This document shows positions 58,440 through 64,000 of a DNA stretch of 64,000 nt, in pieces (position 1 is the first letter of the stretch; each line of letters opens with the position of its first letter). Position numbers and translations under genes: made by a program. Under the pieces are notes generated by a model, which was not told the origin of the DNA, did no database searches, and was given only the letters and a program-made list of their open reading frames with translations. The stretch is from Amaurobius ferox (lineage: Eukaryota; Arthropoda; Arachnida; Araneae; Amaurobiidae): assembly GCA_951213105.1 (NCBI GenBank), contig OX578136.1, positions 156,185,178-156,249,177 on the forward strand, given 5' to 3'.

Positions 58440-59390
58440 TTTTTAAACACATTCCAACACAGTTGTTAAGTGTTTATGAGTTTGTTCTGTCTGTCTGTCT
58501 GTCCGTTTGCACGATAACTATCTCAAAAATTATTTTATCAAAATAGAATTTTAGTATTGTGTTGAGACGGTCTGTGTGACATATGGGAACGAAAATGAAT
58601 AATGTCACACAATTAATTTCGGATTTAACTCGGGTTGAAAAACTTAAATCCATTGAACCCTGCGGGACATAGTTTTACAAACATTTTTTAAGCGGAGTTA
58701 AAATTCACATATTCCAAAATTATAGAAAATAATGAAATTATCACGTAAACTGCAATTTCACCAAACTATGTTGTTTTTAAAATAAAAATTGAAATAATCA
58801 GTACACCCATATTATATGATGAGAACATTTGACTCATTTCAAAATAAAATATGGCATCCATTTTATTTTCTCTGTGTAAAATTCGTGATATTTAATGATC
58901 GTCTAAATTTATATTTGTGTTTCATCCGTCATACAACCGCTTTAGTTTTGCTTATTATCCATGTATGTAAGTTATGTGCTAACGCAGTTACAATATATTT
59001 TATATTAAATGATCACTAAACTCTGATTATTCCTACAACGAAGCATAATTTCTATAGCATACACAATGTAAACAAATCAAGCAATTGTAAGATGAGTTGT
59101 ATAAGTATTTCTGAATTTTTATCACGTAAAATTATTTAGCTCTGGAGTCTGGAATATAAATGATATGAATGAAATATTCATTGATTTTACATAGAGAAGC
59201 GGACGATTTATAGCATTTATAGTCTTTTTCATTTAAGTTACCAAGTATAATCCATTATCGTGAAACTGTGATGATTAAAAAAATATGAGTGCTGAATGTA
59301 TCGCATTTTAGAGATGTTTAAATAGAATCGCATTTCAGTTGGGAAGTTTCATAATCAATACTTTATGCATGATCGATCTTTCTTGTTCCA
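58440..59390 (+). repeat. Dispersed repeat family R1, copy D
   Basis: Starts TTTTTAAACACATTCCAACA and ends at GATCGATCTTTCTTGTT after the terminal hairpin. It has a TGTCTGTCTGTCTGTCCGTT tract and a single internal unit. The most diverged of the five copies. Confidence 0.82.
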
Positions 59391-60472
59391 TTCTGACAAT
59401 GATTTCAAAACACTAGAACTAAACACTATGGAATTTGAATGTATGAGAAAATCCTGTTGAGACTCTCACTTCATTTTGATATTATTTTTTCCCAAAATAA
59501 AAATTTACTGCGTTTAAAAGAAATGCATATGAACGCTTTTTAAAATCGAATTATGGTAATATTTTGAATTTAGATGAAAGATATTTAAACCAGTTTCGAC
59601 TCTTGAAATTTTAGTTGTGTGTGAAGTGTCACAAACACTTCTCTCAATTACATTCAGAAAGAGCAAATGCATTATAGTTTGAAGCTGATGTCAAGATTTG
59701 ACAGAGCTTTTATTGCCCATTTGCATCAGACATCCACCATTTTATTGTATATCAATAACATTTTGTATCCAACATCTGGGCCGTCTTATTGAATATTGAT
59801 AGTCTTTTCTGTCGCACACATTCATTGGTTTCATATATATATTATATTCGCGACTTATATTAATGGAAATTGAATGCTTTCTGTATATGTACCTTTCTTG
59901 GGGAATGCCACAATTGCATACCATTTCTTTTGTTTCATTGGTTTATCCACTCTCCATAAATTTATGTTTCATCGTTATTTCAAAGACAAATAGAGTTCTT
60001 TAGTTGTATCTTTTAGTATCTTATGGATTTTTTAGTTGTGCTTTCCCTACATACGTAGCATAATGAAAGGCAGAAGTGCTGGGGATAGAGCCAAAAATTC
60101 GAATTGCAGTGGATTTGGTTTAGGAGTCATTAAACACAAATCGATCGTTTTGGATGTGACTTGTACATCCGTGTTGACAGACCACTCGACTGTCCCTAGG
60201 GCTTACAACAGCTGTTTGAGTGGCCGGTTGTGTATGTATGTATCAGTATCCGCCCGAATTTAATAAAATTTGGTATTTGAGAATGCCTCAATTGCTTTGT
60301 TTATGGGCTGATTAGATTTGGCTCGATTCCTAAAAATATCCCCTGCCCCTCTTTTTATTACCATAGAATTCCATCGGCCGCCGGTAAAGTTCCCCCATTT
60401 TGTGCCTCAATTTGAAATTCTGAAAAATTCCGTGAATCAGTCCCCTCCTCCTCCTAATCGTCCGTAAAAATA
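59391..60472. other. Region without recognised genes
   Basis: AT-rich. 60036-60260 is a slightly GC-richer stretch whose ending (GTATGTATGTATCAG, then CCCGAATTTAATAAAATTTG) resembles repeat heads elsewhere. No gene supported. Confidence 0.4.
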
Positions 60473-61783
60473 ACAAGAAAGATCAATCATGCTTAAAGCA
60501 TTGATTATGAAACACTTTCCAACTTCAATGCAATTTTATTTAAACATCTCTAAAATGCAATACATTCCTAAGTAATATTTAAAAACTTATTGCAGTACTA
60601 CATTAATTTATTACATTTGAAAACTTAAACCTTCATCGAAAAAAATGAACTTCATTCAAATGGCGGCCTTGAAATATAAATTGCCTGGTTTAAACATCTC
60701 TAAAATGCGATACATTCCTCGGTAATATTTTTCAAATCATCATAATACTATAAAAATTTATTATATTTGAAAACTTCATCGAAAGCAACTGATATTCATT
60801 CAAATGACGTCATAGAAAAAATAACACGCCTTGCTCTCTCTATAAAAGCAGCATTTCATTCATAACATTTTCCAAATCATTTCATTCATCCCACTACTAA
60901 AATAATTTATTTTATTTAAAAACTTAAGACCATGAAGTTACAAGCAATTAAACTCTATGCTTAAAACTTCATCGAAAAAAATCGTCCTTCTCTGTGTAAA
61001 ATCAATGAATATTTCATTCATATCAGCTATGCAGACTCCATGAACTAAATACTTTTGCGTTAAAAAAATACAGCAATTTTTATACAACTCATCCTACATA
61101 TTTTGCTGTTTACATTTTACATAAGTGAAAAATAGGCTTTGTTGTAGAAATAATCAAATTTGGATGAGCATTTAAACTCAAATATATTGTCATTATAAAG
61201 TTATTTCAGTATGTAGATGCACAGAATTTAAGCTAAAATAAAGAGGTTTTAGGAAGAATACAATACTCAATATGAATTAAAAGGAACTTTAAAAATCACG
61301 ATTTTGAGACAAGATGGATGCCGTATTATATTTTGAAGTGGGTCACGTGAACTTGTCATATCATGGTCACGTGACCGCTTCATATAAGTGGTGTAATTAT
61401 TATTTTAATTTTTATTTAAAAATCTACTGAATATATTTTGCTGAAATTTTTTATATATATTTTATTGGATAATTTGAATATTACCTAAAATTTTCGAAGC
61501 AAATTGCGAATTTTAAATTCGCTTAAAAATGTTTGAAATATTAGGTCCTATATTGTTTAATGTATTTCATTTTTTCAACCCGGGTTCAACCCAAAACTAA
61601 TTGGGTGATATCGTTCATTTATATTCCCATATGTCCTACAGACCGTCTGAACAACATACTAAAATTTCATTTTGATTAAGTCATTTTTACGGCAGTTATC
61701 GTGCTAACGGTCAGACAGATAGACAGACAGACAGAATGAACAAAGCCATAAACACTTTTCAACTTTGTTGTAAAGTGTTAAAA
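60473..61783 (-). repeat. Dispersed repeat family R1, copy E
   Basis: The inverse of copies B, C and D: begins ACAAGAAAGATCAATCATGC and ends TTGTAAAGTGTTAAAAATG. It carries the internal unit twice, as copies A and B do, a GGTCACGTGA block near 61340-61370 and a GACAGATAGACAGACAGACA tract near 61712. Confidence 0.85.
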
Positions 61784-64000
61784 ATGCTGTCCTTGAATAA
61801 AATAAATGTTTTGTTAAATATATATTTTGTTTCTTTTAGCTGAAAATTCCCAGCAAGCGCTCCTCTCCCCTCTATATTTTTCGCGATTTTTAGTCGTTTC
61901 TGAAGGGGCTTGTCGACGGAATTTTATAGTAAATGTTCTACAAAATCCGAAAGCACTGAAATAAAAGATTGCTATGTTTAAGAAATTTACATGCTTAAAA
62001 TTTTTGGGAGCGATCTTTTCTGACGTACCTGTGTAGCAAATGTTTAGCCCTGTTAAAACGTAATCAGTGAAATTTTCATAAATATGTTATTTGTGGGTCA
62101 TTGTGCTTCGTTTTTCAGATAAAGTTAACAAATTTAATTCATGAAACCAGTTATTTTCCTTTATTTATGACTTCCGATTTCGGATGATATTTACTCTTTT
62201 ATATTCACCTATATTGTGTTCCTTTCAGTTGATTTGGAACATTTAAGTACTTTTTGAAGAAAACAGGCATAATCAAATAAGATAAATATAGTTGTGTTGA
62301 GGGGTGTTTTGGCCTCCTTTCCTCAGGTCAGAAACAGTGGGATTGTTCTCTTAATCAAATAATGAAATCAAAACCCCAGCCGTAAGTATATTATCTCAGG
62401 CCAATACAGCAACCTCGTCCAGCCCACATATTATGCCAAGCAAAATAAATGGAACATAAATTCCACATTAATATGGGACTTAAAATAAAACTAAGGGGAA
62501 TTAATATCTTTGTACCAGCTTATGGGGCAAGAAATAGGTGCGTACTCTTTGAAGGGTTTCATGGTAAAGAAAATTTGGAAAATCAACTTATAGCGCAGTT
62601 CGTCAGAGCGGTCAATGGGTAATCCTTTAGTCTTGCCATTTTTAGTGATCGCCAAATGTTTTTAGGTTTTGTTTGATGTAAATTGTAATTGTGTTTTAAT
62701 GTATAAGTTTTTATTTGTGTACATGTTATGTGTGTTTTTAGGTATATGTGTTGTTTTTTACCCTTCTCTGCAATTAGGCGTGTTGGGCCTGTTGAAATGT
62801 AAATAAATAAATAAATAAATAAAACTGAAAAAAAAATTAAAACCGTTAAATTTATCAAAAATACGGTTATGATAAGAAATTTCAGAGATCGGCGTTAATA
62901 ATTGTTTTATTAGAATGAATATGTGTAAGTTATTTTTTTTTAACTTTTTATAATATAAACCTAAAAATTGTCGTTTTTATGACTGCTAAGTGTAGTTAAT
63001 TTCGGTGGTTGCCACGTTTGATATTTCGAACTCGAGAGTACCACGTGTACGTTTCTAATAAAATATACTCTAAAATGAGTTTCCGTTCTGATAAAATCCA
63101 GTTCATTGTCTACAGCGAATTCCTTGAATAAGAGTTAAATAATGCATTTTTGAAGCCGTAAAATTTCTCGAACATAAACTTTTCACCTATTCAAGTACTC
63201 ATGGGAAATTCTGAAAGGAGCCTATGAGGACTTTTTAGCATTTTAAATCTCACTACAGATAGGAAATTATGTCGACTCAAAGAATTGGCAATCTCCGGAT
63301 ATTTATGTGGAATGTTATTTATTGCGATTCGCTGTTTTTAAAGTAGTTTTCACTTCTCCGTGTGTCGGTGTGGGGGAAGGGGGATTGCCTTTAAATAAGT
63401 TTAACACTTAGGTGTTGCTTTATTGGATTAAACGAAAATATATTAGAACATATCTTGAAACTAGAAAGCAACATGTTTTCGAATGCGATAGAAAAATTTA
63501 CTCTTTTTCTATGTCTCTATAAATAATTATGCCATTTTCTTTTAATTGGAGAAATATTTTATTCAAATTTACTAATATGTTGCGGATATTTTTTAAACTA
63601 GAAAATATCTGGAGTGCGAGAATCCACGTTTTTTCCATAGAACGAATTATCCTGTGTTATCGGGTGCTAAATAAGCACCCGCTACATAAATAATACGTAT
63701 ATATATAACAACACTCAAGTTACAAATCGCCTGTTTAAAACCAAAGTTGGGTACTAAAATTTTGCTAAAATGTTTCCAACTCAGCGAACTCTGGAACCTT
63801 CTCGGATTTCGTAGATTGGCTAAGAACTTCACGAGTTACGTGATTTTACCATAATTCTCTACAGATGGTGTATGTAGGCGATGGTCATTGTTTAGGCGAG
63901 TTGTTGACGTGATACCAGTCAAATTAAATTGTAAATGCTTTAGTGTCTTGAGAAATTAATAGTTTGTTTTGTGGATGAGATGATCATTGACTGGATGTTT
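61784..64000. other. Right edge without recognised genes
   Basis: AT-rich. A short (AAAT)n tract lies at 62801-62823. No exon continuing the receptor gene and no mobile element boundary that I can support. Confidence 0.45.

Noticed and set aside
40306..64000. Downstream receptor exons (TM3, cytoplasmic loop, TM4)
   Set aside because: No segment with TM3-like or amphipathic MA-helix-like coding sequence was recognised. They probably lie further right.

Overview
This window reads as AT-rich, repeat-dense DNA from an arthropod nuclear genome, most likely a chelicerate such as a spider. The pointers are a metazoan nicotinic receptor gene broken by very long introns, 5S-rRNA-derived SINEs, a DUF4817-type transposase fragment, a LINE tail with a CCHC motif of the kind common in arachnid genomes, Helitrons with CTGTC-rich heads, and many Tc1-like remnants. 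Nothing bacterial is present. The species assignment is inference.

The only host gene I can support is a nicotinic acetylcholine receptor alpha-type subunit on the + strand. Two of its exons lie here: 26329-26526 (Cys-loop and loop B) and 39968-40305 (loop C vicinal cysteines, TM1 and TM2). A 13.4-kb intron separates them and their splice phases fit. I did not find the upstream (signal peptide, loops D, A and E) or downstream (TM3, cytoplasmic loop, TM4) exons.

The most notable element is a complete LTR retrotransposon inside that intron, antisense to the gene (30267-37698, 7432 bp). It has 893/894-bp LTRs with 3 substitutions and 1 indel between them by manual alignment, a polypurine tract, a candidate primer-binding site and one uninterrupted 1462-codon gag-pol frame. 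Its domains are Ty3/gypsy-like, but their order is Gag, protease, INTEGRASE, reverse transcriptase, RNase H. That is the Ty1/copia order, known within Ty3/gypsy from the Gmr1 group. The intact frame and near-identical LTRs suggest a recent, possibly still active insertion.

Left part (1-26 kb): TA microsatellites, a DUF4817 transposon fragment, a broken reverse transcriptase (1305-2593, minus), a 0.9-kb TIR MITE (2752-3647), foldback repeats, a LINE 3' end followed by a tRNA-related SINE (11232-11668), a TIR element with three degenerate MADF-like units (17513-18340), a 5S SINE with target-site duplication (19978-20361), a 2.4-kb non-autonomous Helitron (20658-23041), and an inverted-repeat element with a 91-codon ORF (23968-25046).

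Right part (40-64 kb): a hAT-like remnant, two solo-LTR-like sequences, a second 5S SINE, three Tc1-like remnants (one split by a 2.7-kb insertion), a possible hammerhead-ribozyme relic, and an unrecognised 132-codon frame at 53601-53999. Two unnamed dispersed families recur through the window and serve as landmarks. Family R1 (about 1.0-1.3 kb, five copies) ends in a bulged hairpin. Family R2 (at least five partial copies) is the host sequence for several nested insertions, including the retrotransposon and the second 5S SINE.
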